Of a stretch of 33,023 nt of DNA, positions 8,927 to 16,520 are shown one piece after another. The stretch is from CAWAMR01 sp963783095. GTDB lineage: Bacteria; Planctomycetota; Planctomycetia; Gemmatales; Gemmataceae. How positions within the stretch are numbered: the stretch's first letter is position 1; the number at the start of each line of letters is the position of its first letter. The translations under genes were made by a program, and so were the position numbers. Location of the stretch: positions 1 through 33,023 of the forward strand of contig CAWAMR010000025.1 in the NCBI GenBank assembly GCA_963783095.1, written 5' to 3'. Under the pieces are notes generated by a model. It was given only the letters and a program-made list of their open reading frames with translations. It did no database searches and was not told where the DNA came from.

Positions 8927-9806
8927 ATGAACCCAGCTCGACGAGACTTTCTTCATCAAAGTTATGCCATTCTCGCGACGCCGCCACTGATCACCCAACT
9001 CGATGCCTCTTGCAACGCGGCGGAACCGCCAACTCCGAAATCGGCCAAGTTCGATTTCTATGTGATGGATACGGGGCTCGCGGCTCGGATGTCCCAACTC
9101 TCGAAAAGAAGGTCGAACTGGTCAAGAAGCTGGGGTTTGTTGGAATCGGCTATACCTCAATCATCCAGAATTACCCCAACTGCTTGAACTACTCGACAAA
9201 GCCAAGCTGGAACTTTCAGCGGTTTATCTCACTCCAGCGCTGGAGGGGCCGCTCGACCCCAACCTGGCCGACTCGATTAGATGTATGAAGGGACGAAAGA
9301 CTCGGATCGAACTGGCTATCGGAAGCAAGAAGTACAAATCCTCCGATCCCGAAGGCGATAAACAGGGTGTGGAGTTGCTCAAAACAGTATCGGATATGGC
9401 TTCCGACACGGGGCCAGTTGTCTCGGTGTATCCCCATACCGGCAGTTGAACGGAGCGCGTCGAGGATGGTGTCCGACTTGCCAAGCTGGTGGCGAGAAAG
9501 AACGTGGGAACGCACTTCAACCTGGTCCACTGGAAATGGGTGGCTCAAAAGAGAGCTTTGCCCGACCTACTGGTAGAGGCACTGCCTTACTTGTTCGCGG
9601 TTACGATCAACGGACTGGATGGGAAGAAGATTGTCTCCCTCGATCGAGGCGATTACGACATTGACGCTTTTCTCGCGTTGCTGAAGAAAACTGGGTATAG
9701 CGGACTGGTTGGGCTGCAAGGGTACAGTGTGCCGGGGCCATCGAGCGAGCATCTTGGGCGATCGATGAAGAAGTGGAAGGAAGCCATGAAGAGACTGGAA
9801 GAGTGA
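8927..9806 (+). pseudogene. Sugar-phosphate isomerase/epimerase-like TIM barrel, exported, frameshifted
   Basis: Start MNPARRDFLHQSYAILATPP is a TAT-like leader (ARRDF). The barrel core is readable across several frames: DVPTLEKKVELVKKLGFVGI, 'LDKAKLELSAVYLTPALEGP', 'RTRIELAIGSKKYKSSD', 'GPVVSVYPHTG', 'VGTHFNLVHWKWV' (the metal/substrate region of xylose-isomerase-like barrels), 'VTINGLDG', and TGYSGLVGLQGYSV near the end. Frame changes fall near 9060, 9160, 9280, 9400 and 9450. Planctomycetes hold many such exported isomerase-like proteins thought to act on sugars; substrate unknown. The gene faces the minus-strand membrane protein and is the last of the plus-strand run. Confidence 0.75.
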
Positions 9807-9855
9807 ATCTCCGCAGGTAGTGCTAAGATCTTACTCCTCCCTATAGATCGCGACT

Positions 9856-10416
9856 TCAGATGGCCAACCAATAACCCTTTGCCATCGTTGTTGCATCGGC
9901 GCGCTCCCGAGGGTACACCACCACCCCGTAGTGATAGAACCCGCCACCCAGTTCAATTCGCACTCTCACCAAGTCGCTCCAGATTGTGCCTCCAACACTG
10001 ACCCGTCCGGGCAAAAAGGTCCGCACACCCATCGGAATCCGATCACGATCGATCCAATCCGAGTCGGCTCGTTCCTTTGCTCGCTCACTGATAACATTCT
10101 GGCCCCATTCGCTAAGCGACTCGGGGCCACCTGCCATGTAAACTCGACAAATGAGGTGCAAGTCGACCAATATGCCCCCCGAGGCCCACGCAAGCACCAA
10201 ACAACAACATACCGTCGCAAGGGGGAGAATTCGCGGTCTTCGCGAAGTGCGAATAGCCAGAGCAACCGCGAGAACCAATGCCACCAGTATTAGCAGTGCC
10301 ACCATTAGTAGCCCGGCGAGCAACAAGAACAAATCGGGACCAATACAGATCGCTGAAGCAACCCACATGACAAAAGCGAATGATAGCGCGCAGCCAAATT
10401 TCCCATCCCAAGGCAA
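9856..10416 (-). CDS. Hypothetical membrane protein
   Basis: 186 residues from a TTG at 10416; no ATG in this frame precedes it before an upstream stop, so the start is uncertain and an N-terminal frameshift is possible. Two or three hydrophobic segments lie in the N-terminal half (CALSFAFVMWVASAICI, LFLLLAGLLMVALLILVALV, ILPLATVCCCLVLAW), followed by a polar domain with YMAGGPESLSEWGQNVISER and VRIELGGGFYHYGVVVYP. The C-terminal domain probably faces the periplasm. No family is recognised. It lies 70 bases downstream of the propeller gene in the same direction. Confidence 0.55.
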   Translation of the reverse strand: MPWDGKFGCALSFAFVMWVASAICIGPDLFLLLAGLLMVALLILVALVLAVALAIRTSRRPRILPLATVCCCLVLAWASGGILVDLHLICRVYMAGGPESLSEWGQNVISERAKERADSDWIDRDRIPMGVRTFLPGRVSVGGTIWSDLVRVRIELGGGFYHYGVVVYPRERADATTMAKGYWLAI

Positions 10417-10486
10417 CCTTCTCCACCGCTCGGCAGGGTCATATTTCTCTCCGCTTATCGATTCATTCGTGTCCGGAATGAATTAT

Positions 10487-11389
10487 CTACTTCATCTGCC
10501 AGCGCTGCCAGGCCAGTCCTGGAGTATCCACACGAAACTGGACCAGTCGTTGGTGTTTTACCTCTGTCACGTAAATAGTCTTTCCATCCTTGCCGCCAAA
10601 ACAAAGGTTGCTGGGAGCTTCGCCCAGCACGTCAATCTCTTGCAGAATCTCACCCTTGGGTGAAAGTTTTACTACCGTTCCTTTTCCGTAGCGCGAGATG
10701 TAAAGATTCCCATCCTTGTCGCAGCGCATCCCGTCGAAGCCGGCATCCTCGAACTTCTTGAGCAGTTGCTTGTTCTTCAGACTGCCATCCGCGGCGATAT
10801 CGAAGACCCACACATTGCGCTGGGCACTTTCGTTGACATAGAGCTTTTTGCCATCCGGGCTGACCTCGATACCGTTGGTCGTGCCCATTTTCCCGGCCGC
10901 CAGCGTAATCTTTCCTTCGCGATCCACTTTCCAGACCTGCCCGGTGCTATTGCCCCAGTTTGGATCGCTGGCATACATCGTGTCATCGGGGGCGATGGCC
11001 AAGTCGTTCGGCTGGTTCATCTTGTCGTTGTGTCCAAACACGGTCACCTTCTTGGTCGCAGGATCGATCCGTAAGACGTTGTGTTCCGCATAGTCGGCGA
11101 CGTACATCATCCCTTTCTTGTCGAAGACGATACCGTTGCCGGTACTCTTGCCCGGCAAAGTCACCCACACTTCACCCTTGCCGTCGGGAGTGATTTTGCC
11201 GATGGTTTGCTGTTTTTCAAAGTTGACGACATAAATATTGCCGTCCTTGTCGCAGGCAGGCCCCTCGATGCCCGGAGTGAAAACCTTGTCTTTGGTCAAA
11301 GGTGTCGCCTTCCAGAGAACCTCTTGCGCTTCGAGCGGATTCATGCCGACAAAGTATGCGATCAACAAAACAACATATAAACGCATCAA
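10487..11389 (-). CDS. SMP-30/gluconolactonase-like beta-propeller, secreted
   Basis: An intact 300-residue protein. Residues 1-21 (MMRLYVVLLIAYFVGMNPLE) are a signal peptide. Blade motifs repeat through the rest: CDKDGNIYVVNFEKQ, DKKGMMYVADYAEHNVLRI, APDDTMYASDPNWGNSTGQV, TNGIEVSPDGKKLYVNES, DGMRCDKDGNLYISRYGKG, CFGGKDGKTIYVTEVKHQRL. The EGP, NGI, NDL and DGM positions that hold metal-binding acids in SMP-30 lactonases are present. It probably hydrolyses a lactone or acts as a sugar-binding sensor outside the cytoplasm. The gene directly follows the secreted ankyrin gene on the same strand, separated by a long imperfect hairpin. Confidence 0.88.
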   Translation of the reverse strand: MMRLYVVLLIAYFVGMNPLEAQEVLWKATPLTKDKVFTPGIEGPACDKDGNIYVVNFEKQQTIGKITPDGKGEVWVTLPGKSTGNGIVFDKKGMMYVADYAEHNVLRIDPATKKVTVFGHNDKMNQPNDLAIAPDDTMYASDPNWGNSTGQVWKVDREGKITLAAGKMGTTNGIEVSPDGKKLYVNESAQRNVWVFDIAADGSLKNKQLLKKFEDAGFDGMRCDKDGNLYISRYGKGTVVKLSPKGEILQEIDVLGEAPSNLCFGGKDGKTIYVTEVKHQRLVQFRVDTPGLAWQRWQMK

Positions 11390-11413
11390 TACACCTTGAT
11401 TTTTAGTTATTTA

Positions 11414-11494
11414 TTCATAACCACGGAACACACAGAAAACACGGAAGAATTCAATTCTTATTTCCGTGTGTTCCGTGTGTTCCGTGCTTATGAA
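11414..11494. terminator. 33-nt-arm imperfect inverted repeat between ankyrin and propeller genes
   Basis: 11414-11446 pairs with 11462-11494 at 30 of 33 positions. The arms are built of CGGAACACA units, a common intergenic repeat type. It starts one base after the stop codon of the minus-strand ankyrin gene and lies about 25 bases upstream of the propeller start. Confidence 0.75.
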
Positions 11495-11495
11495 T

Positions 11496-12101
11496 TTACT
11501 TCTTCAGGAATGGATTCGGTCTCAATTCGATTTTCTTCACCGATTGCAGGTAGTCGAGAACTTTCTCGGATTCCTTTCCACCAACCTGGGCATGGAAGTG
11601 GAGCGAAAACCCGTGCGGGCCCTTGGCATCGATCAACTTTGGTTGATGCGTCAAGGATGTCTTGACGACATCGAGCAAGCCCAGCATGGCCGCACAAAAG
11701 ATGTCGATTCGAGCGCCATGTTCCAGGAGATAATCTACGATCCCCCTCTCACCCATGTGCGATGCTCCACCCAAACCGCCTTCCCAGTCACCGCCGCCCC
11801 AGTCCATCATCGCATTGACCAGTGCAGGCTGCTTTTCCAGAAGCTTCTTCACCATGCCGAGATCGGAATGGGCATAGATCACGAAATCCTGAACCAGCAG
11901 CCTGGGAATCTGCTGCTTTTTCCAGGATGGTTTGAAGTCGGGTGGTGTGTAGTCGCACTCAAATGGGGCCTCGATTGGTCCAGTGGGTGTTTTGGGAGTA
12001 TCCACTTTGGGTTTGCCTTGTGCATGTGTTTCGGTTGCGCCGCCAACGGTAATACCGGCTGCGACAGCGGCGAAGGTTCGGCGAGAAATCGGCTTGGTCA
12101 T
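11496..12101 (-). CDS. Secreted ankyrin-repeat protein (TAT leader)
   Basis: The start at 12101 is chosen over an upstream in-frame start because it gives MTKPISRRTFAAVAAGITVG, a textbook twin-arginine leader ending near THAQG, with GGAACG as ribosome site. The 201-residue product holds about three ankyrin-like units: DLGMVKKLLEKQPALVNAMM, then GASHMGERGIVDYLLEHGAR, then AAMLGLLDVVKTSLTHQPKL. It ends IELRPNPFLKK. Ankyrin folds mediate protein binding, so this is a periplasmic or surface interaction module; the partner is unknown. The frame is intact. Upstream lies the large repeat array. Confidence 0.85.
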   Translation of the reverse strand: MTKPISRRTFAAVAAGITVGGATETHAQGKPKVDTPKTPTGPIEAPFECDYTPPDFKPSWKKQQIPRLLVQDFVIYAHSDLGMVKKLLEKQPALVNAMMDWGGGDWEGGLGGASHMGERGIVDYLLEHGARIDIFCAAMLGLLDVVKTSLTHQPKLIDAKGPHGFSLHFHAQVGGKESEKVLDYLQSVKKIELRPNPFLKK

Positions 12102-12228
12102 GATACGTTCCTGTGGATGAAAATCTCTGTAGTTCCATGAGCAATCAAGAATTATACTCGGCGTGGCCAGGAATGAGCCAAACCTGCCGAATCCAAAGCA
12201 GGGCCAACGGCCGCGGAATTTCCTGAGC

Positions 12229-13335
12229 GTAGCAACCCAGACGGACGGATGGTCCCAATTCACCAAAGCACTTTGTCAGTGTATCACATCGAAAAGCGTT
12301 TGATTCATTGCCAAGTTCTTTGGAAACATTTTGTTGCGACGCCTTGTAGGAGTCATCCGATTCGTGGACGAATTCACCACACCTATTTTGTAGCAATTTG
12401 TAGCATGGCATTGGGGAATACGTTTGTTCGCATGTGCGATCGCATGTGTACAATCCAATTTTTGTAGCAATTTGTAGCGTCTGCACCGGATTCGGGCCAT
12501 CATCAGCAAAAACTTCGCCAAGCCATCAAATCGATAAGCGTTTCATTGGCTTTAGTTCTTGGAAGCGTCTGCCCCGGTTTCGGGCTCTCATCAGCAAAAA
12601 CTTCGCCAATCCATCAAATCGATAAGCGTTTGATTGGCTGTAGTTCTTGGAAGCATGGCATTGGGGAATACGTTCGTTCGTATGTGCGATCACAGATGCA
12701 CAATCCATTTTTTGTAGCAATTTGTAGCATGGCCGTTCGCATCATCGTTTGTTTGGTTATTAAATTGTTGATGCGCAGCCATTTTTTGTAGCAATTTGCA
12801 ATTTGTAGCTCCGGGCTCGATAGATCGTTCGTTTGTTCGCATTTGCGATCATAAATGTACAAACCGATTCTTGTAGCAATTTGTAGCGTCTGCGCCCGAT
12901 GCTCGGGCCCTCATCTGAAAGTAACTTCGCCAGAATATCAAATCAATAATCGTTGGATTGAGACGAAGTTTCTTGGAAGCAAGGCGATCACCGCCTCGTT
13001 TGTTTGGTTATTCAATCGTTGATCCGCAAGCCAAATTGTGTAGCAGTTTTGTAGCAGGGCGTTCGGTAATTCGTTCGTTCGCATTTGCGAATCGTTTCTG
13101 CACAATCCGATTTTTGTAACAATTTGTAGCAATCCAGCCCAACGGACGGGCCACATTCACCAAAGAACTTCGTCAGTGTATCAAATCGATAATCGTCGGA
13201 TCCACTACCAAGTTCTTTGGAAGGATTTTGGAGCCGTCACGCCAGATGCATAAGCATCCCTCACCAAAGTAGTTCGTCAACATATCAAATCGATAATTGT
13301 TTGATTTTAACTCGGTTCTTTGCAAGAATTTGGCC
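12229..13335. repeat. Mosaic array of about 12 repeated modules, four families
   Basis: No convincing gene is present. The interval is built of 74-93 bp modules that recur in shuffled order. Family EA (a C/G-rich head such as GCCCGATGCTCGGGCC, then a body ending AGTTCTTGGAAG) occurs at 12229-12325, 12479-12566, 12566-12654, 12888-12980, 13131-13225 and, without head, 13261-13330. Bodies contain ATCAAATCGATAAGCGTTT, and the best copies pair CCAAAGAACTT with AAGTTCTTTGG as an outer stem. Family B (CGTTCGTTCGCATTTGCGA then ACAATCC) is at 12405-12459, 12655-12709, 12810-12868 and 13057-13110. Family C (CGTTTGTTTGGTTATTAAAT) is at 12729-12783 and 12981-13035. B and C each end in D, TTTTGTAGCAATTTGTAGC, at 12386-12404, 12460-12478, 12710-12728, 12784-12809, 12869-12887, 13036-13056 and 13111-13130. 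Modules meet at the shared tetramer TAGC or AAGC. Confidence 0.85.
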
Positions 13336-13446
13336 CATCAGCGTCACTGATCTCATCGTGTTATTATAGTGTAGTTATGTTCAAATACAACCGCTGCCGG
13401 CCCCTGAATATAATCGATGTAACCATTCGCCCTTGCACGACCTGTG

Positions 13447-13821
13447 ATGCTCATGACACACGTTAGCCTCGACAATCAGAACGAATCCGTCAAACAATTC
13501 GTCCTAGCTTTGTCCGTGGATCGAGGAGGCTCGATCCTGGAATTGGAAGGCAAGGAAATCCTCCGCGCGTTCCCATCTCAGAACGACGATACCGGAAAAA
13601 AATCAGGTTGGACGGAAAGCAAAAACAATCGTCGATGCGAGTTGATCGACAAAATGATTGATGCGAAGATTAGTCCGGATGAAGAGAAGGAACTCGAAGA
13701 CCTACAGGACCAGATGTTACGCTACCGTCGCCGTGTCGCTCCTCTTCCGCTCGCCCATGCAGCTCAACTTCTTGAAGAATTTGAGCGAAAAGCGGCCCAG
13801 GCTACCGAGCCGTCGACATGA
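13447..13821 (+). CDS. Conserved hypothetical protein upstream of an HNH endonuclease gene
   Basis: About 124 residues, acidic, soluble; GTG 13444, ATG 13447 and ATG 13453 are all possible starts. Core: FVLALSVDRGGSILELEGKE, then 'SGWTESKNNRRCELIDKMID', then 'ISPDEEKELEDLQDQMLRYR', then APLPLAHAAQLLEEFERKA. The W.E.KN.RRCELIDK...G.L...E..EL..LQ...R.Y...VAPLP pattern is a family I recall from cyanobacteria and planctomycetes, encoded just before a small HNH-type endonuclease. That arrangement is preserved here, since its stop overlaps (ATGA) the start of an HNH N-terminal fragment. An immunity or antitoxin-like role is a guess from pairing only. The frame is intact. Confidence 0.7.
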   Translation: MLMTHVSLDNQNESVKQFVLALSVDRGGSILELEGKEILRAFPSQNDDTGKKSGWTESKNNRRCELIDKMIDAKISPDEEKELEDLQDQMLRYRRRVAPLPLAHAAQLLEEFERKAAQATEPST

Positions 13822-13916
13822 CACCCTTTGATTATCCATCGGCACCGCACGTCCGTCGTCATGGTCCGATGGGTTATGCCACCTGCTTGTCTCATTTCTT
13901 ACCGCGCGGTGTATAA
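13818..13916 (+). pseudogene. Truncated N-terminus of an HNH endonuclease-like gene
   Basis: MTPFDYPSAPHVRRHGPMGY then ATCLSHFLPRGV and stop: 32 codons. The first 20 residues match the opening of the HNH protein normally encoded after the preceding family, whose Cys and His motifs should follow but are absent. Homology ends near 13880, about 60 bases before the DUF1653 fragment on the other strand, so the rest of both genes was probably lost in one deletion. Confidence 0.6.
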
Positions 13917-13939
13917 AGCAGCTCGACTTGGAGGAGCGC

Positions 13940-14059
13940 TCATGATCGAACTAACCCCCGAACCAGCGTCTCGCTGTGACAAGCCGTGCCGATGACGGTG
14001 TACTCGTTGCCCTTGTAGTGACGGTAGCGACCGGGCTGGATTGAGGTCTTGTCATTCAT
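13940..14059 (-). pseudogene. Truncated DUF1653 protein
   Basis: A 39-residue frame: MNDKTSIQPGRYRHYKGNEY, TVIGTACHSETLV. DUF1653 is a small domain of about 65 residues with the signature GxYRHYKGNxYxVxGxAxHSET; its usual second half (LVVY..LYG..G.WVRP) is missing, replaced by RGLVRS and a stop. The cut end faces the cut HNH gene. Function of the family is unknown. Confidence 0.75.
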
Positions 14060-14283
14060 CGTTTTGTCTTCTTTCCCCTCGGTCCCGTCTTCTTCGCCAC
14101 GAACTCTAAATCGTCATCTTGTGTCTCCGGTACTTGGGCGATTGTTACTCGTCGCTCGTTTCCACGGATGGTCGGCTCCTTCATTTCCACTTGCTCTCCG
14201 CAAGTCATGGCATCTCTTTCACTCGAATGTTCCGAAACTCGAACTTTCCATATTCCGACTGAAGGCCGATGGTTCCCCCTCAC
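14056..14283 (-). CDS. Small basic hypothetical protein upstream of DUF1653
   Basis: 75 residues from 14283, or 42 from a better internal ATG at 14184 (MKEPTIRGNERRVTIAQVPE), ending in the basic tail KKTGPRGKKTKR. Its stop overlaps the DUF1653 start (ATGA), which supports a two-gene unit on the minus strand. No family is recognised. A 45-codon frame on the other strand (14207-14344) overlaps its 5' part, and only one is likely real. Confidence 0.3.
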   Translation of the reverse strand: MRGNHRPSVGIWKVRVSEHSSERDAMTCGEQVEMKEPTIRGNERRVTIAQVPETQDDDLEFVAKKTGPRGKKTKR

Positions 14284-14344
14284 CGAAGATGCCGACGAGT
14301 ACGAAGAATACTTGCTTCATTCGCAGACCTCACCCGTTCCTTGA
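14207..14344 (+). CDS. Possible 45-residue hypothetical protein
   Basis: MASLSLECSETRTFHIPTEG then RWFPLTEDADEYEEYLLHSQ and TSPVP. Amino-acid composition looks protein-like (acidic helix DADEYEEYLL), but there is no clear ribosome site and no recognised family, and it overlaps a frame on the opposite strand. Confidence 0.25.
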   Translation: MASLSLECSETRTFHIPTEGRWFPLTEDADEYEEYLLHSQTSPVP

Positions 14345-14400
14345 GTCCTACTCAGAAAAATCTGATCGCCTCGATTTTCTGGCCGGGCAACTCAATCCAC

Positions 14401-15486
14401 TCATGCAACTAGCTCCAACCAGACGCGGATGTCATTTTCGTATTCGCTGGAGAGATCAGATTTCACCAGTTGGCGGTGGAACTCAGCAGCGCCTTTGCGA
14501 CCAAAGTCGGCAACGAGCGCGTTGGAAAACCTCCGATTGGGATCAGGCGCAATCGGGCGCTGACACAGGTTCATGAGCATTTCATTGCAACTTACCTCCG
14601 AAGGCAGCAAACCAGGCAGATCGCGATCCAGTCGTCGCTTCGCATGGATCAACTCTCGGTAAGTTTGCAAACCGTGGAAAGGAGACCTGCCGGCGAGCAT
14701 TTCCACAAGAATGTAACCCAGGCTCGCCAGATCCGCTCTCTCGGAGTTCGGCCCTCCCTCCAGTACCTCGGGCGCAGCATACAAGGGCGACCACATCCGC
14801 CGTGCGAGGCCGTGCTCCAGGTTGATCGCCGAGCCGATGTCGATGATCTTCGCGTTCCCTGTGCGCTTCAGCATCACATTCGATGGCTTCAAATCGCCAT
14901 GAACGATTGCGTTTGAGTGCAACGCCGCCAGCCCTGACAAACACTCGCGGAGAATCTGGATCGCCACGCCTGGTTTCAACCGAGGCTGTATCGGACCATT
15001 GGTGATGATGACTCGATCGATGTAGTCCCACCGCTCCGGAGTGACACAGGCGCGTGTCCTGTCCAACATGCCTTGGGTCAGGACTTCGCTGAGATCGTAA
15101 CCCTCCAGGTATTCCAACGCCATGACGCGAATGCCGTCGATCGCGAAGAAATCGTGGACGTCGACGAGGTTGTCATGCTGAGCTACCGATGCCGAAGCAG
15201 CGATGTGGGCAATGCGCGCCATGTCTTCTTCATAGCTGCGAACATCAGCGTAGGGTGCTGGCGAGAAGATTTTCAGCGCAACCGGGCGGACGAAGCCGTC
15301 CGTACCGCATCGCTCGGAAAGGTACACCACACCCTGGCCACCGGTGCCAAGTCTGCGCAGTTTGCGATAATTCGTCGTCCAGGGGATTATCTCGTTGTGG
15401 ATGACGGTTTCGTACTGTGCAAATAATTCGCTTTCGTTGGTGTTGGGATTGTTTGACGGATGTTCTGAAGTAGTCGTTATCAACAA
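14401..15486 (-). CDS. Soluble Ser/Thr protein kinase
   Basis: An intact 361-residue Hanks-type kinase without membrane segment. The Gly loop is GTGGQGVVY (residues 47-55), the ATP Lys K72 in VALKIF, the catalytic loop HGDLKPSNV (196-204, HGD instead of the usual HRD), the metal-binding DIG at 216-218 in place of DFG, APE at 238-240 and a conserved Asp at 252. The non-RD catalytic loop suggests it is not switched by activation-loop phosphorylation. The C-terminal 60 residues after the C-lobe (EFHRQLVKSDLSSEYENDIR) are not recognised. It stands alone, and its substrates cannot be inferred. The start at 15486 is the first ATG, 30 codons before the kinase fold. Confidence 0.9.
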   Translation of the reverse strand: MLITTTSEHPSNNPNTNESELFAQYETVIHNEIIPWTTNYRKLRRLGTGGQGVVYLSERCGTDGFVRPVALKIFSPAPYADVRSYEEDMARIAHIAASASVAQHDNLVDVHDFFAIDGIRVMALEYLEGYDLSEVLTQGMLDRTRACVTPERWDYIDRVIITNGPIQPRLKPGVAIQILRECLSGLAALHSNAIVHGDLKPSNVMLKRTGNAKIIDIGSAINLEHGLARRMWSPLYAAPEVLEGGPNSERADLASLGYILVEMLAGRSPFHGLQTYRELIHAKRRLDRDLPGLLPSEVSCNEMLMNLCQRPIAPDPNRRFSNALVADFGRKGAAEFHRQLVKSDLSSEYENDIRVWLELVA

Positions 15487-15627
15487 GAGGAATGATCCTT
15501 CATTTCTTGGGAGAGCAAACTTTCAGTATAGGAATTTGATCGAGAAGTAGTTTCGGAAGCGGATAAGTGAAGAAATGTGGTGATTTGTTTCTTCAACAAC
15601 CCTGTGCATCATACAATCAAAATATTG

Positions 15628-15873
15628 TCATAGCAAAACAGCGAATAAACGCTTATATAACGCCCTGAGCCTTTGAAGCTGAGGGGGCAAGCCTTCTCCA
15701 AAAGGAATGAGATCGTTCGTGTCAGTGTCGAACAAGGCGCATTTACCATTCCAGACAGCATGGACAACGACAAGATATTGGTGGGTGTTGTCGAGATTTA
15801 CCGAACTCTTACCCTGCCAATCCTTAATTCCACAACCCTCGCAGGTGATCGAGAATCGGCACTTCGCTGGCAA
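15628..15873 (-). CDS. Small hypothetical protein, probably a C-terminal remnant
   Basis: The readable core is GIKDWQGKSSVNLDNTHQYL then VVVHAVWNGKCALFDTDTND then LIPFGEGLPPQLQRLRALYK. Only a TTG begins the frame, with no ribosome site, and its first part overlaps the cyclase remnant in another frame, so it looks like the tail of a lost gene rather than a complete one. Family not recognised. Confidence 0.35.
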   Translation of the reverse strand: MPAKCRFSITCEGCGIKDWQGKSSVNLDNTHQYLVVVHAVWNGKCALFDTDTNDLIPFGEGLPPQLQRLRALYKRLFAVLL

Positions 15874-15982
15874 GCAGGAGGGAATGCACGGGCTGGCTCA
15901 GGTCGCCGGTGTCGTCAATGTTCAGCGAGTCGATGTAGGTTATCATCCCGTCTTCAATGACGTGACTGACATCGACGAGCAT
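15824..15982 (-). pseudogene. Cyclase-family (kynurenine formamidase-like) remnant with internal deletion
   Basis: MLVDVSHVIEDGMITY is the conserved N-terminus of the putative cyclase family (D-x-SH...GM.TY). It runs straight into IDSLNIDDTGDLSQPVHSLL, LASEVPILDHL, which corresponds to the region about 150 residues later in intact members (T.SIDD....PVH..LL...I.I.E.L). So the middle, with the HxGTHxDxP metal site, has been lost and the end is truncated. Total 52 residues. Confidence 0.65.
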
Positions 15983-16000
15983 GGATCGCTCCTGTGCCGT

Positions 16001-16438
16001 TCAGAGGGTGCGGACACGACGGACGATCCGCTCGTCCACACAATAGCCGACCGCCTGCCAAAAGTTCATGGCCCTCGGATGATCCTTCTCCACCAGCGCC
16101 GTGATGCGCTTGGCCCCTTGCTGGGTTAGCCTCTTCTCGACCTCGACCACCAGCGCACGGGCAACTCCCTGTCGGCGGTGGTCAGGGTGGACTGCCAGCC
16201 GGTAGATGTTACCTCGCCAGCCGTCGAACGTCCCAATGATCGAGCCGATGACGTGGCCCCCAAGCTCGGCCACGAGGACGTGGGCGGGGCTTTTGGCGAC
16301 GGCCCGTCGCAAGTCATCGGCGGTGTCGGTCACGCTGGGCGTGGCGTCGGCCTGCCGCCAGAGTTCGAGGACTACGCCTATATCTTCCAGGCGGCACGCT
16401 CGTATGGACAGGCTACCCTCTGCCGTCTCGGTCATCAT
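16001..16438 (-). CDS. GNAT-family N-acetyltransferase
   Basis: 145 residues from ATG 16438, preceded by TTTTGGAGAATA, a good ribosome site; a longer in-frame start lies inside the terminator of the upstream gene and is rejected. Motif A is IYRLAVHPDHRRQGVARALV, containing the acetyl-CoA-binding R-x-x-G-x-A loop (residues 88-93). Motif B is AMNFWQAVGYCVDERIVRRV, the FYxxxGF-like end. N-terminal SIRACRLEDIGVVLELWRQA matches RimI-like members. It transfers acetyl from acetyl-CoA to an amine; the substrate is unknown. It is transcribed after a hairpin terminator, so probably from its own promoter. Confidence 0.9.
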   Translation of the reverse strand: MMTETAEGSLSIRACRLEDIGVVLELWRQADATPSVTDTADDLRRAVAKSPAHVLVAELGGHVIGSIIGTFDGWRGNIYRLAVHPDHRRQGVARALVVEVEKRLTQQGAKRITALVEKDHPRAMNFWQAVGYCVDERIVRRVRTL

Positions 16439-16454
16439 ATTCTCCAAAAAGAGA

Positions 16455-16489
16455 AAAAAACCCGCAGCAGGCGCAAACCTGCCACGGGC
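16455..16489 (-). terminator. Intrinsic terminator of the minus-strand gene at 16521-17328
   Basis: On the minus strand an 11-bp stem (16489-16479 with 16472-16462, two G-T pairs, 6-base loop) is followed by seven Ts (16461-16455). It lies between the conserved hypothetical gene and the acetyltransferase. Confidence 0.85.
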
Positions 16490-16520
16490 CTCTTCTTGAC
16501 CCAACCAATCAACGAAGGCA

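Noticed and set aside
12145..12862. Minus-strand open frames with repeated peptides (IPQCHA, AKFLLMMAR) in the array
   Set aside because: They follow directly from the repeated DNA, break at module joints, overlap one another in different frames and lack ribosome sites.
12229..13335. CRISPR array
   Set aside because: Repeats are 19-60 bp, variable and in shuffled order; intervals are themselves repeated modules, not unique spacers; no cas gene is present.
12229..13335. Replication origin
   Set aside because: No DnaA-box cluster (TTATCCACA) and no dnaA, dnaN or parAB neighbours; the iteron-like D repeats alone are insufficient.
16442..16504. Longer N-terminus for the acetyltransferase
   Set aside because: The extension is translated from the upstream gene's terminator hairpin; the ATG at 16438 has its own ribosome site.
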